The notes beneath the pieces were generated by a model. The model had not been told where the DNA came from and ran no database searches. It worked only from the letters and a program-made list of their open reading frames with translations. Positions 42,168 to 50,082 of a stretch of 50,082 nt of DNA are shown here, piece after piece. Position numbers and translations under genes: made by a program. The stretch's first letter is position 1; the number at the start of each line of letters is the position of its first letter. The DNA lies in NCBI GenBank assembly GCA_934157205.1, contig CAKPHJ010000007.1:1-50082 (forward strand). The letters are read 5' to 3'. Origin of the DNA: an uncultured Clostridia bacterium. GTDB taxonomy: Bacteria; Bacillota; Clostridia; TANB77; CAG-508.

Positions 42168-43607
42168 TTAATTTTTATTTAATTCTTCTAAAAACATTTT
42201 ATTTAATAATTGTGGATTTGCTTTTCCTCTAGTTGCCTTCATTGCTTGTCCTACTAAAAATCCTAAGGCTTTATCTTTTCCACCTTTATAGTCTGCAATT
42301 GATTGTGGATTTGCTTCTAAAACTTTTAAAACTACATCTTTTATAGCTGATTCGTCTGATATTTGAACCCAACCTTTTTCGTCAATAATGTCTTCTGGAT
42401 CTCTTGGATGTTCAAACATTTCTACTAAAACTTTTTTTGCAATGCTTGAACTTATTGTTCCTTTGTCTATTAATATAATTAATTTTCCTAATTGTTTTGC
42501 ATCAAAAGGTATTTCTATTGGTTCCATTTCTGTTTCATTTAAAATTCTAGAAATATCAGATATAATCCAGTTATTTACAGCTTTTGGATTATTACATATT
42601 TTTATTGCTTCTTCAAATAAATCTGATAAATATTTTGAAGATGTTATTAATTTTGCATCTTTTTCAGATAATTTATATTCTTTTAAATATCTTTCTTTTC
42701 TACTTTCTGGTAATTCTGGTAATGTTTTTTGGATATTTTCAATATATTCTTCAGATAATTTTATTGCTACTAAATCTGGATCTGGGAAGTATCTATAATC
42801 TTGTGCATCTTCTTTGTCTCTCATTGGAAATGTTTTTCCAGATACATCGTCCCATCTTAATGTTTCTTGTTCAATTATTCCACCATCTTCTATAACATCT
42901 ATTTGTCTATCTACTTCATATTCGATTGCTCTTACAATGCTTCTGAATGAATTCATATTTTTCATTTCTGTACGTGTTCCAAGTGGTGTTCCTACTTTAT
43001 GAACAGATACGTTTACATCAGCTCTTAATGATCCTTCTTGCATTTTACAATCTGAAACTTCAATATATTCTAATATTGACTTTAGTTTTCTCATATATGC
43101 TTCAACTTCTTCACTGCTACGTAAGTCAGGTTCAGAAACTATTTCTATTAAAGGTACTCCGGCTCTGTTTAAATCTACTAAACTTCCTCCACCAAATTCG
43201 TCGTGATTTAATTTTCCAGCATCTTCTTCAATATGAATTCTTGTTAATCTAATTTTCTTTTTACCTTCTGCTGTATCTATTTCTATATATCCATGTTCAC
43301 AAAGAGGTTTATCAAATTGAGAAATTTGATATGCTTTTGGAAGATCTGGATAAAAATAATTTTTTCTATCATTTTTACTATCTCTAGATATTTCACAATT
43401 TGTTGCAAGACCAGCTTTTACAGCATATTCAACTACTTTTTCGTTTAATACTGGTAATGTTCCTGGCATTGCCATACATATTGGACATACATGTGTGTTA
43501 GGAGCTGCACCAAATGTTGTTGGACACGAACAAAAGATTTTTGTTTTTGTTGATAATTCAGCATGAACTTCAAGTCCTATAACTACTTCATAATCATTTC
43601 TTGCCAT
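42168..43607 (-). CDS. gatB: Asp-tRNA(Asn)/Glu-tRNA(Gln) amidotransferase subunit B
   Basis: A 479-residue tRNA-binding subunit. The N-terminal EVVIGLEVHAELSTKTKIFCSC carries zinc-site cysteines with CPICMAMPGTLPVLN, and the C-terminal YqeY-like tail domain ends at QLLNKMFLEELNKN. With GatA and GatC it converts mischarged Asp-tRNA(Asn) and/or Glu-tRNA(Gln). Its ATG overlaps the gatA stop (TAATG), with GGAGGTATAGAATA as the binding site, so the two are translationally coupled. Confidence 0.96.
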   Translation of the reverse strand: MARNDYEVVIGLEVHAELSTKTKIFCSCPTTFGAAPNTHVCPICMAMPGTLPVLNEKVVEYAVKAGLATNCEISRDSKNDRKNYFYPDLPKAYQISQFDKPLCEHGYIEIDTAEGKKKIRLTRIHIEEDAGKLNHDEFGGGSLVDLNRAGVPLIEIVSEPDLRSSEEVEAYMRKLKSILEYIEVSDCKMQEGSLRADVNVSVHKVGTPLGTRTEMKNMNSFRSIVRAIEYEVDRQIDVIEDGGIIEQETLRWDDVSGKTFPMRDKEDAQDYRYFPDPDLVAIKLSEEYIENIQKTLPELPESRKERYLKEYKLSEKDAKLITSSKYLSDLFEEAIKICNNPKAVNNWIISDISRILNETEMEPIEIPFDAKQLGKLIILIDKGTISSSIAKKVLVEMFEHPRDPEDIIDEKGWVQISDESAIKDVVLKVLEANPQSIADYKGGKDKALGFLVGQAMKATRGKANPQLLNKMFLEELNKN

Positions 43608-45085
43608 TATTCTATACCTCCTTTGAATTCTGGTTTGTAATTTTCTCTGAATTTAACTGCTTGTTCATATGTGTATGCAGCATTTAGTATGGTTTCTTCA
43701 CAGAATTTATTTCCTATTAATTGCATTCCTATTGGCATTCCTTCTTTATCTACTCCACATGGCACTGATATTCCAGGAAGACCAGCTATATTAACAGAGA
43801 CAGTACATATATCTGCTAAATACATTTCAAGCGGATTATTTGATTTTGAGCCAATATCAAATGCTACTGTTGGAGATGTTGGTGTTAATATTACATCATA
43901 TTTTTCAAATCCTTTATTAAATTCATTCATAACTAATGTACGTACTTGTTGTGCTTTTTTATAATATGCATCATAATATCCAGAAGAAAGTACATATGTT
44001 CCTAATATTATTCTTCTTTTTACTTCTTCTCCAAATCCTTCACTTCTTGATTTTTTATAAATTTCTTTTAGATTTGTATATTCAGGTGTTCTATAGCCAT
44101 ATCTAATACCATCAAATCTTCCCAAATTAGAACTTGCTTCTGCACAAGCAATAATATAATAAGTTGCTAAAGCATAGTTTGCTACATCTAAAGAAAATTC
44201 TTCTACTTCTGCTCCAAGTTCTTTGTATTTTTCTATTGCACTTTCTAATGATTTTTTTACCTCTTCATTTATTCCTTCTCCAAAAAATTCTTTTGGAACG
44301 CCTATTTTTAAACCTTTTACATCATTTTTTAAACATTTTGTATAATCTATTTTTTCTCTTTTTGCAGATGTTGTATCTTTTTCGTCATGACCAGCTATTA
44401 AATTTAATAATATTGCACTGTCTCTTACATCTTTTGTTATTGGTCCAATTTGATCAAGTGATGAAGCAAACGCTACAAGACCATATCTTGAAACAAGACC
44501 ATATGTTGGTTTTAATCCAACAACACCACAAAAACTTGATGGTTGTCTTATTGATCCACCTGTGTCTGAACCTAAAGCCCATGGTACTAAGTTTGCTGCA
44601 ACAGCTGCTGCACTACCACCTGATGAACCACCAGGAACTTTATTTAAATTCCATGGATTTCTAGTTTTCTTAAAATATGAATATTCTGTTGAACCTCCCA
44701 TGGCAAATTCATCCATATTTAATTTTCCTAAGTCAATTATATTCTCTTTTTTTAGTTTTTCTATAACAGTTGCATCATATGGTGCTACAAAATTTTCTAA
44801 CATTTTTGAACTACATGTTGTTTTTATTCCTTTTGTACACATGTTATCTTTTATTCCAATTGGAATTCCAGCAAAATCTCCTGTAATTTCTCCACTTTCT
44901 ATTTTATTTTGAATTTCTTTAGATTTTTCTACTGCATCATCTGTTAATAATGTTACAAATGCTTGTACATCTTTTTCTTTCTCATTTATTCTATCTACAT
45001 ATGCTTGTGTTATTTCTGTAATATTAATTTCTTTATTTTTTAATTTTTCTTGCAATTCATGAACTGTTAATTCTGTAATATTCAT
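43607..45085 (-). CDS. gatA: Asp-tRNA(Asn)/Glu-tRNA(Gln) amidotransferase subunit A
   Basis: A 492-residue amidase-signature glutaminase that releases ammonia for the GatB active site. The Ser-cisSer-Lys triad is visible: Lys in IGIKDNMCTKG, the Gly/Ser-rich GGSSGGSAAAVAA and the nucleophile region GSDTGGSIRQPSSFCG. Start ATG 45085 with GGAGGAAATTTA upstream. Middle gene of gatC-gatA-gatB. Confidence 0.96.
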   Translation of the reverse strand: MNITELTVHELQEKLKNKEINITEITQAYVDRINEKEKDVQAFVTLLTDDAVEKSKEIQNKIESGEITGDFAGIPIGIKDNMCTKGIKTTCSSKMLENFVAPYDATVIEKLKKENIIDLGKLNMDEFAMGGSTEYSYFKKTRNPWNLNKVPGGSSGGSAAAVAANLVPWALGSDTGGSIRQPSSFCGVVGLKPTYGLVSRYGLVAFASSLDQIGPITKDVRDSAILLNLIAGHDEKDTTSAKREKIDYTKCLKNDVKGLKIGVPKEFFGEGINEEVKKSLESAIEKYKELGAEVEEFSLDVANYALATYYIIACAEASSNLGRFDGIRYGYRTPEYTNLKEIYKKSRSEGFGEEVKRRIILGTYVLSSGYYDAYYKKAQQVRTLVMNEFNKGFEKYDVILTPTSPTVAFDIGSKSNNPLEMYLADICTVSVNIAGLPGISVPCGVDKEGMPIGMQLIGNKFCEETILNAAYTYEQAVKFRENYKPEFKGGIE

Positions 45086-45132
45086 TAAATTTCCTCCTTA
45101 TATAAAATTATTTTTCATAGTGCCTTGTTAAT

Positions 45133-45420
45133 TTAATTAATAACTTTTGGTAATTTAAACATATTTCTTTCTTTACTTACAGCATTTTGTAACAAACTTT
45201 CATTATCTTCAAAAACATGTATTTCATCTTTTCTAAATATATTTTTAGATTCATTTGCACCTATTGTAACATCTAATCCTTCTACTGGTGCATTGTTTAC
45301 AATGTTAGCAAAATTCAATATTTCTTGTAAGTTTGTTAAATAATCATCTATTTTACTTTCTTCAATATTTAATTGTGCTAAATTTGCAATGTGCAAAATT
45401 TCTTTTTTACTTACTTGCAT
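45133..45420 (-). CDS. gatC: Asp-tRNA(Asn)/Glu-tRNA(Gln) amidotransferase subunit C
   Basis: A 95-residue helper subunit that stabilises GatA-GatB. It has the family N-terminus VSKKEILHIANLAQLNIEE, the EILNFANIVNN helix and the C-terminal V-DNESLLQNAVS-type segment. Start ATG with AGGAGATGATAAC upstream. First gene of the unit; the preceding rplL gene is cut off by a terminator, so gatCAB has its own transcript. Confidence 0.93.
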   Translation of the reverse strand: MQVSKKEILHIANLAQLNIEESKIDDYLTNLQEILNFANIVNNAPVEGLDVTIGANESKNIFRKDEIHVFEDNESLLQNAVSKERNMFKLPKVIN

Positions 45421-45469
45421 GTTATCATCTCCTATTAATAATATGTTTTATTATATACTTTTTTTTGAA

Positions 45470-45497
45470 AAAAAACAAGCCTATTGGCTTGTTTTCA
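45470..45497 (-). terminator. Terminator between rplL and gatC
   Basis: On the minus strand AAAACAAGCC-AATA-GGCTTGTTTT, then a run of eight T. It ends the ribosomal protein transcript. Confidence 0.75.
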
Positions 45498-45519
45498 GAT
45501 TTTCTTATATAATTTATAA

Positions 45520-45885
45520 TTATTTTAATTCTACTGTTGCTCCAACTTCAGCAAATTTAGCTTTTAATTCTTCAGCTTCTTCTTTGCTAGCTCCTTCTTT
45601 AACTGTTTTAGGTGCTCCATCAACTAATTCTTTAGCTTCTTTTAAACCTAAACCTGTAGCATCTCTAACTACTTTTATAACTTTTATTTTTTGATCTCCT
45701 GCTGATGCTAATACAACATCAAAAGATGTTTTTTCTTCAGCTGCTGCTGCTCCTGCTCCTGCAGCTGGTGCTGCAGCTGCTACTGCAGATACTCCATATT
45801 TTTCTTCAATAGCTTTAACTAATTCTGATAATTCAACAACTGTTAAGCTATCTATTTCTTCAATCATTTTTTCTATTTTTTCCAT
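45520..45885 (-). CDS. rplL: 50S ribosomal protein L7/L12
   Basis: A 121-residue acidic stalk protein. The N-terminal dimerisation part (EKIEKMIEEIDSLTVVELSEL), an Ala-rich hinge (residues 35-50) and the C-terminal factor-binding domain (KIKVIKVVRDATGLGLKEAKELVD) are intact. Start ATG with TAGGAGGATTTTAAA upstream. Last gene of the L10 transcript. Unlike in most Firmicutes, rpoB does not follow. Confidence 0.97.
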   Translation of the reverse strand: MEKIEKMIEEIDSLTVVELSELVKAIEEKYGVSAVAAAAPAAGAGAAAAEEKTSFDVVLASAGDQKIKVIKVVRDATGLGLKEAKELVDGAPKTVKEGASKEEAEELKAKFAEVGATVELK

Positions 45886-45945
45886 TTTAAAATCCTCCTA
45901 TTTTTTGTTTTTTAGTGATTAAACTCACTTTTTATTTATTTAAAA

Positions 45946-46488
45946 TTATTCTGCTGTTTCTTCAGTTGTAGCAGAAACTGCAACTGATTCACCAGATTCT
46001 TTTTGTTTTTTTACTTCATTTAATGCAACTGCAACTTTTGAAATATTTCCAAGTAATGCTCCAGCAAGCATAGATAATAAAGTTTCTCTTGATGGTAATT
46101 TTGCTAATGTAATTATTTCTTCTGCTGTCATAACTTTACCTTCAATTACTCCACCTTTAATTTTGTAAAATTCATTATCTTTACTATATTTGTATATTAC
46201 TTTTGATGGTTCTAGATAATCTTCATTACTCATTACAACTGCTGTTGGACCTTCAAGTTTATCTTCTAAACCATTTATTCCACATTCTTCTAATGCTCTT
46301 TTTGTAATATTATTTTTTATAACGCTATATGTTGCATTTGTATTTCTGATATCTTTTCTTAATTGTGTATCATCTGTTACATTAATTCCTCTGTAATCTG
46401 TTAAAAGTATTAATTTAGCTTCTTTCATTTTATCTGCTAATTTTTTTACTTCTTCTTTCTTTTGGTTAATTATTTTTTCACTTGCCAT
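45946..46488 (-). CDS. rplJ: 50S ribosomal protein L10
   Basis: A 180-residue stalk-base protein with the N-terminal rRNA-binding domain (KLILLTDYRGINVTDDTQLRKDIR; YSVIKNNITKRAL) and a C-terminal helix for L7/L12 dimers, ending in an acidic/Thr-rich tail. Start ATG with TTAGGAGGTGAAAATTTTAAA upstream (a strong, slightly long-spaced site). An autoregulatory leader precedes it. Confidence 0.97.
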   Translation of the reverse strand: MASEKIINQKKEEVKKLADKMKEAKLILLTDYRGINVTDDTQLRKDIRNTNATYSVIKNNITKRALEECGINGLEDKLEGPTAVVMSNEDYLEPSKVIYKYSKDNEFYKIKGGVIEGKVMTAEEIITLAKLPSRETLLSMLAGALLGNISKVAVALNEVKKQKESGESVAVSATTEETAE

Positions 46489-46499
46489 TTTAAAATTTT

Positions 46500-46670
46500 C
46501 ACCTCCTAAATATATAAAACACTCTTTGTTTCCACCGAGGAATACAAAGAGCGTTTTAATATAATAGAAAAGTTATACTCTCCTATTGTTCTCTTTATTT
46601 AACCTCGGTAGGACTTACTCAAGTTTATAACTTGTTAAACTTTCTAACGCCTACTGTCTTTGGCTTAATT
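46500..46670 (-). ncRNA. L10 ribosomal protein leader (autoregulatory element)
   Basis: In the 190-base gap before rplJ, minus-strand sequence can fold as the L10 leader: paired arms around CCTACCGAGG and CCTCGGTGG, plus a hairpin ACTCTTTG/CAAAGAGCG-type stem next to the start. L10(L12)4 binding to such leaders represses rplJL translation or transcription in many bacteria. Confidence 0.75.
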
Positions 46671-46678
46671 AGTATTTT

Positions 46679-47362
46679 CTATTTTTGATTTATAAACATA
46701 CCAGGTCCCATTGTTTTTGCAATAGCTACACTTTTTATGTATTGACCTTTTGCTGCTGCTGGTTTTGCTTTTATTATAGCATTCATTATTGTTTCATAGT
46801 TTTCTAATAATTTTTCTGTACCAAATGAAACTTTTCCAAATCCTAAATGTATAATATTTGTTTTATCTAAACGATATTCTACTTTACCAGATTTAATTTC
46901 ATTTATTGCTTTTGTAACATCCATTGTTACTGTTCCAGATTTAGGGTTAGGCATTAATCCTTTTGGTCCTAAAACTTTACCTAATCTACCTACAACTCCC
47001 ATCATGTCTGGTGTAGCAACTACTACATCATAGTCAAACCAGTTTTCATTTTGGATTTTAGGTATTAATTCTTCAGCACCAACAAAGTCTGCACCAGCTT
47101 TTTGAGCTTCTTCAGCTTTTGGTCCTTTAGCAAATACTAATACTTTTTGTGTTTTTCCTGTTCCGTTTGGAAGTACTACTGTACCTCTAACTTGTTGATC
47201 TGCATGTTTAGAATCTACTCCTAATTTAACATGTAATTCAACAGTTTCGTCAAATTTTGTTTTTGGCATTTTTTCGATAGTTTCTAAAGCTTCTTTTATA
47301 TCATATTCTTTATTTCTATCTACTAATTTTGCACTTTCTGCATATCTTTTAGATGTTTTCAT
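46679..47362 (-). CDS. rplA: 50S ribosomal protein L1
   Basis: A 227-residue L1-stalk protein. The N-terminal KTSKRYAESAKLVDRNKEY, the RNA-binding LHVKLGVDSKHADQQVRG, and GVVGRLGKVLGPKGLMPNPK with SGTVT are all conserved; the length is normal. It releases E-site tRNA and can repress its own operon. Start ATG with AAAGGAGGTAAAAA upstream; cotranscribed with rplK. Confidence 0.97.
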   Translation of the reverse strand: MKTSKRYAESAKLVDRNKEYDIKEALETIEKMPKTKFDETVELHVKLGVDSKHADQQVRGTVVLPNGTGKTQKVLVFAKGPKAEEAQKAGADFVGAEELIPKIQNENWFDYDVVVATPDMMGVVGRLGKVLGPKGLMPNPKSGTVTMDVTKAINEIKSGKVEYRLDKTNIIHLGFGKVSFGTEKLLENYETIMNAIIKAKPAAAKGQYIKSVAIAKTMGPGMFINQK

Positions 47363-47427
47363 TTTTTACCTCCTTTGGTTTTAACGAGTTTTTAACTCTC
47401 CCAATTTATTTATATTTTTTTGTAAAC

Positions 47428-47856
47428 TTATTCTGTTACTACTATACCCATTGATCTAGCAGTACCTTCTACCATGCTCATAGCTGTTTCTAATGTTGCT
47501 GCATTTAAGTCTGGCATTTTTTGTTCAGCAATTTCTTTAACTTGTGCTTTTGTTATTTTAGCAACTTTTTCTTTGTTTGGTTTTCCTGAACCTTTTTCAA
47601 TTTTTATTGATTTTTTAATTAATACTGCAACTGGTGGAACTTTTGTGATAAATGTAAATGTTTTATCTTTATAAACTGTTATAACAACTGGGATTGTCAT
47701 TCCAGGTTGATTTGCAGTTCTATCGTTAAATTCTTTAACAAATTGCATAATATTAACACCACTTGAACCAAGGGCTGGACCAACTGGTGGAGCTGGTGAT
47801 GCTTTTCCTGCTTCTATTTGTAATTTAATAATGTTTGAAATTTCTTTTTCTGCCAT
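47428..47856 (-). CDS. rplK: 50S ribosomal protein L11
   Basis: A 142-residue protein of the GTPase-associated centre, with the N-terminal KLQIEAGKASPAPPVGPALG, NIMQFVKEFNDRTA, and the C-terminal rRNA-binding part to GTARSMGIVV. Binding site GGAGGTGCCATTAAA precedes ATG 47856. Between nusG and rplA in the standard order. Confidence 0.97.
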   Translation of the reverse strand: MAEKEISNIIKLQIEAGKASPAPPVGPALGSSGVNIMQFVKEFNDRTANQPGMTIPVVITVYKDKTFTFITKVPPVAVLIKKSIKIEKGSGKPNKEKVAKITKAQVKEIAEQKMPDLNAATLETAMSMVEGTARSMGIVVTE

Positions 47857-47876
47857 TTTAATGGCACCTCCTCTTT

Positions 47877-48413
47877 TTATTTTAGCTTATTTACTTGTGA
47901 AAATTCTAGTTCTACTGGTGTTTCTCTTCCAAACATAGAAACTAAAACTTTAACTTTGTGTTTTTCTGTATTTATTTCTTGAACTGTACCTATAAATCCT
48001 TCAAAAGGACCATTCATAACTTGTACTTGTTCATTTACTTCATAATCTACATTTATTGGAACATCATCAAATCCCATACTTCTAATTTCTTCTTCTGTTA
48101 ATGGAATAGGATCTGTTCCAGAGCCTACAAATCCTGTAACTCCTCTTGTATTTCTCACAATATACCAAGACTCTTCAGTTACTATCATTTTTATTAATAC
48201 ATACCCAGGAAAAACTTTTTTTAAATTTGTTTTTCTTTTTCCATCTTTAATTTCAATTTGTTCTTCCATTGGAACTATTATATCAAAAAAATAGTCTTCA
48301 AGTTCTCTGTTTTTTATTGTTTTTTCTAAATCTGTTTTTACTTTATTTTCATAACCAGAATATGTATGAACTACATACCATCTAGCTACCATATCATAAT
48401 CCTTTTGAGACAT
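47877..48413 (-). CDS. nusG: transcription termination/antitermination factor NusG
   Basis: A 178-residue factor. The N-terminal NGN domain (WYVVHTYSGYENKVKTDLEK; KVFPGYVLIKM; NTRGVTGFVG) contacts RNA polymerase, and the C-terminal KOW domain (EQVQVMNGPFEGFIGTVQEIN) contacts partners. The binding site AAAGGAGGCTTATAATA precedes ATG 48413. Follows secE in the usual secE-nusG order. Confidence 0.97.
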   Translation of the reverse strand: MSQKDYDMVARWYVVHTYSGYENKVKTDLEKTIKNRELEDYFFDIIVPMEEQIEIKDGKRKTNLKKVFPGYVLIKMIVTEESWYIVRNTRGVTGFVGSGTDPIPLTEEEIRSMGFDDVPINVDYEVNEQVQVMNGPFEGFIGTVQEINTEKHKVKVLVSMFGRETPVELEFSQVNKLK

Positions 48414-48448
48414 TATTATAAGCCTCCTTTTATTTAAAATAAACCTTG

Positions 48449-48826
48449 TTATTGAATTGAATTGTTTTCTGTATTTTCTGTTTCACTACTTTCAGTTGTT
48501 GTGTTTTCTTCACTACTGTTTTCGTTTGTTTCATTTGATTTTGTATTTTCATTTGATGTATTTTCAGATGATGATTCAATTACATTTTTTACTTTTTCCA
48601 CACCATGTTTATTCATGGCTTCAAATGCAACATCTAAAACAAAAACAATTACTGCAGTTATAATAACTATTGTTACTACAGCTATAGTGTTATTTAATAG
48701 TTGCTTTGGTGTTAACCATACAACTTTTTTTAATTCTGCTTTAAGATCTTTTGTGAAACTTTTTTTGTTTTTATTTTCTTTTTTGTTTGCTTTAGGTTCT
48801 TTATTTTTATTTTCTTTATTAGCCAT
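48449..48826 (-). CDS. secE: preprotein translocase subunit SecE with long polar C-terminal tail
   Basis: A 125-residue protein. After a Lys/Asn-rich N-terminus (residues 1-25), the conserved amphipathic segment FTKDLKAELKKVVWLTPKQLLNNT leads into one membrane span (about 46-68), as in single-span SecE. The 50 residues after the span form a Ser/Asn/Glu/Thr-only tail (about residues 86-125), longer than in typical Firmicute SecE (60-75 residues in all). The tail would lie outside the membrane; its role is unknown. Start ATG with TAGGAGGAAATAAA upstream. Confidence 0.9.
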   Translation of the reverse strand: MANKENKNKEPKANKKENKNKKSFTKDLKAELKKVVWLTPKQLLNNTIAVVTIVIITAVIVFVLDVAFEAMNKHGVEKVKNVIESSSENTSNENTKSNETNENSSEENTTTESSETENTENNSIQ

Positions 48827-48861
48827 TTTATTTCCTCCTAAAAATAGCTTTTTATTCTTTA

Positions 48862-49026
48862 CTATTTTGTTTCTTTATGTGTTGTGTGTTTTTTACAGAA
48901 TTTACAATATTTAACTATTTCTAATCTATCTGTATTGTTTCTCTTGTTTTTTGAAGTCATATAATTTCTTCTTTTACATTCTGTGCATTCTAATGTTATA
49001 TTTTCTCTTGGTCCTTTTGCTGCCAT
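48862..49026 (-). CDS. rpmG: 50S ribosomal protein L33
   Basis: A 54-residue protein too short for a default open-frame scan, beginning MAAKGPRENITLECTECK. The zinc ribbon is complete (CTEC near the start and CKFC near the end), so this is the zinc-binding form, C+. The binding site GGAGGTGTTATTAT precedes ATG 49026. It heads the rpmG-secE-nusG-rplKAJL series. No tRNA-Trp gene lies between it and secE, unlike in some clostridia. Confidence 0.95.
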   Translation of the reverse strand: MAAKGPRENITLECTECKRRNYMTSKNKRNNTDRLEIVKYCKFCKKHTTHKETK

Positions 49027-49142
49027 ATAATAACACCTCCGTATTTTTTTACATTACATTTTAAACGATGTGAGCATATGTACGTAATTACATATGCTTG
49101 AATATTTTATCACTTTTTTTATCTTATGTCAATAATTTTTCT

Positions 49143-49712
49143 TTAACTTTTTTTCTTTCTTTTTACAGAATATCCAAACTTTCCAATTTTTTTTCCTAAT
49201 GAATAATATCCTCCATTAGCATAAGTTATTAAATCACATTTGCTTATGTCAAAAGCTCCTTTTTCATCTATATATCTTTCATCAGCATGTATTGCTAATA
49301 CATCTGCTATAAACATATCATGTGATCCCATTTTTTTTATTTCTTTTACCTTACATTCTACAGATACAGGACTTTCTTTTATCATAGGACATTTTACAAA
49401 ATTAGCTTTTTCTTTATGTAATTTCATTTCTTTGAATTTATCTACTTTTGCACCTGTTTTTACTCCACACCAATCTGTTGCCCATGCAAGCTTTTTTGTA
49501 GTTAAATTAATAACAAATTCTTTTTGTTCTTTTATAATATCATAAGAATATCTTATTGGTCTTATTGATATATATACTTCAGCTGGATTTGTATTTATAA
49601 TTCCAGTCCATGCAACAGTTATAATATTAGAATTGCTCATAGTTCCACAGCTTACCATAACAGCAGGTATTGGATATAAAAAAGTACCCGGTTTCCACAT
49701 TACTTTTGACAT
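49143..49712 (-). CDS. flavin reductase/flavoredoxin-like FMN-binding protein
   Basis: A 189-residue split-barrel flavoprotein. The N-terminal WKPGTFLYPIPAVMVSCG and SNIITVAWTGIINTNPAEVYISIRP match the flavoredoxin branch of the flavin reductase-like family, which carries FMN in electron transfer of anaerobes. The C-terminal GGYYSLGKKIGKFGYSVKR is typical. Start ATG with AAGGAGTAATT upstream. It lies between the rRNA operon and rpmG and probably has its own promoter. Confidence 0.9.
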   Translation of the reverse strand: MSKVMWKPGTFLYPIPAVMVSCGTMSNSNIITVAWTGIINTNPAEVYISIRPIRYSYDIIKEQKEFVINLTTKKLAWATDWCGVKTGAKVDKFKEMKLHKEKANFVKCPMIKESPVSVECKVKEIKKMGSHDMFIADVLAIHADERYIDEKGAFDISKCDLITYANGGYYSLGKKIGKFGYSVKRKKKS

Positions 49713-49816
49713 AATTACTCCTTAATTTTTATATTATTAAACTCTCGTTACATATATATTTTTAATATAAAAAAACATATGTAACAAGATTTTCATTTAT
49801 TTTTGCATAAAAAAAA

Positions 49817-49933
49817 TCTAGCAACAACCTATCTTCCCAGCAGGGTAACCCACAAGTATTTTCGGCACATTTAGGCTTGACTTCTGTGTTCGGAATGGGA
49901 ACAGGTATTACCCTAAATGTCATAGTCACTAGA
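49817..49933 (-). rRNA. rrf: 5S ribosomal RNA
   Basis: On the minus strand the sequence starts TCTAGTGACTATGAC, contains the conserved CCTGTTCCCATTCCGAACACAG-type loop and GTGGGTTACCCTGC, and ends with TTGTTGCTAGA, whose last bases pair with the 5' end. The 117-base length is normal. It follows the 23S gene by about 75 bases. Confidence 0.95.
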
Positions 49934-50007
49934 AAATTATAGTGCTAAACACACTCAAAAATACATAGATGATTATTGGTTCGTTTTAGTTCGATTGCTT
50001 TTTTAAA

Positions 50008-50082
50008 TTGTGGTTAAGCCCTCGATTTATTAGTATTGGTCAGCTTAATGTATTGCTACACTTACACCTCCAACCTATCTAC
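50008..50082 (-). rRNA. rrl: 23S ribosomal RNA, 3' end (cut by window edge)
   Basis: Minus-strand sequence GCTGACCAATACTAATAAAT followed by CGAGGGCTTAACCAC is the conserved 3' end of 23S rRNA. The rest of the gene lies beyond the window. Confidence 0.93.

Noticed and set aside
1..50082. CRISPR array, insertion sequences or integron sites
   Set aside because: No regularly spaced repeats, transposase or terminal inverted repeats with target duplications were seen on either strand.

Overview
This is an AT-rich chromosomal segment of an endospore-forming Firmicute, most likely an uncultured anaerobic Clostridia lineage. The evidence is the genes present: spoIVA, a SpoIIID-type regulator, a gerAA-gerAB-gerAC germinant receptor, GatCAB amidotransferase, a T-box leader before aspS, and rubredoxin and flavoredoxin-type proteins. 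The standard stop codons TAA, TAG and TGA are all used. Most genes lie on the minus strand. The window ends inside a ribosomal RNA operon (5S and the 3' end of 23S, minus strand).

Layout: 0-1.6 kb, small hypothetical gene, SpoIIID-like regulator, CmpB-family membrane protein. 1.7-9.9 kb, FAD dehydrogenase, cysteine desulfurase, patatin-like lipase, WG-repeat protein, CBS/CorC membrane protein, coiled-coil hypothetical. 10-16 kb, acyl-CoA ligase with its TetR regulator, a Lon-type protease, a DUF421/DUF4363 pair. 16-21.6 kb, holin-like protein, sugar-nucleotide pair, spoIVA, transglutaminase-like protein. 21.7-26 kb, gerA operon. 26-33 kb, rnr, secG, RluA and methyltransferase genes, a G+C-rich foreign cassette, uvrC. 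33-41.5 kb, T-box-aspS, HU, MurJ/SpoVB flippase, inorganic pyrophosphatase, Hsp33, a TagO-rubredoxin fusion, rpiB, rpsT. 42-50 kb, gatCAB, rplL-rplJ-rplA-rplK-nusG-secE-rpmG, a flavin reductase and rRNA.

The main discovery is a recurrent recoding signature. Seven otherwise intact genes are each broken by one or two +1 frameshifts, nine in all, and all nine have the same form: one extra C directly in front of a glycine codon (GGA or GGT). The zero frame therefore reads an in-frame CGG, and the correct protein resumes if CGGN is read as a single glycine. By a manual scan of both strands, CGG occurs in frame nowhere else in the native genes, although about thirty out-of-frame CGG trinucleotides occur in them and CGT, CGA and CGC are used for arginine. 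The simplest reading is that CGG is an unassigned or hungry codon here and directs +1 frameshifting or quadruplet (CGGN to Gly) decoding. The only other in-frame CGG is in a G+C-rich, foreign-looking cassette at 30.8-31.2 kb, where the same rule would truncate the protein. A systematic sequencing or assembly artefact remains the main alternative.
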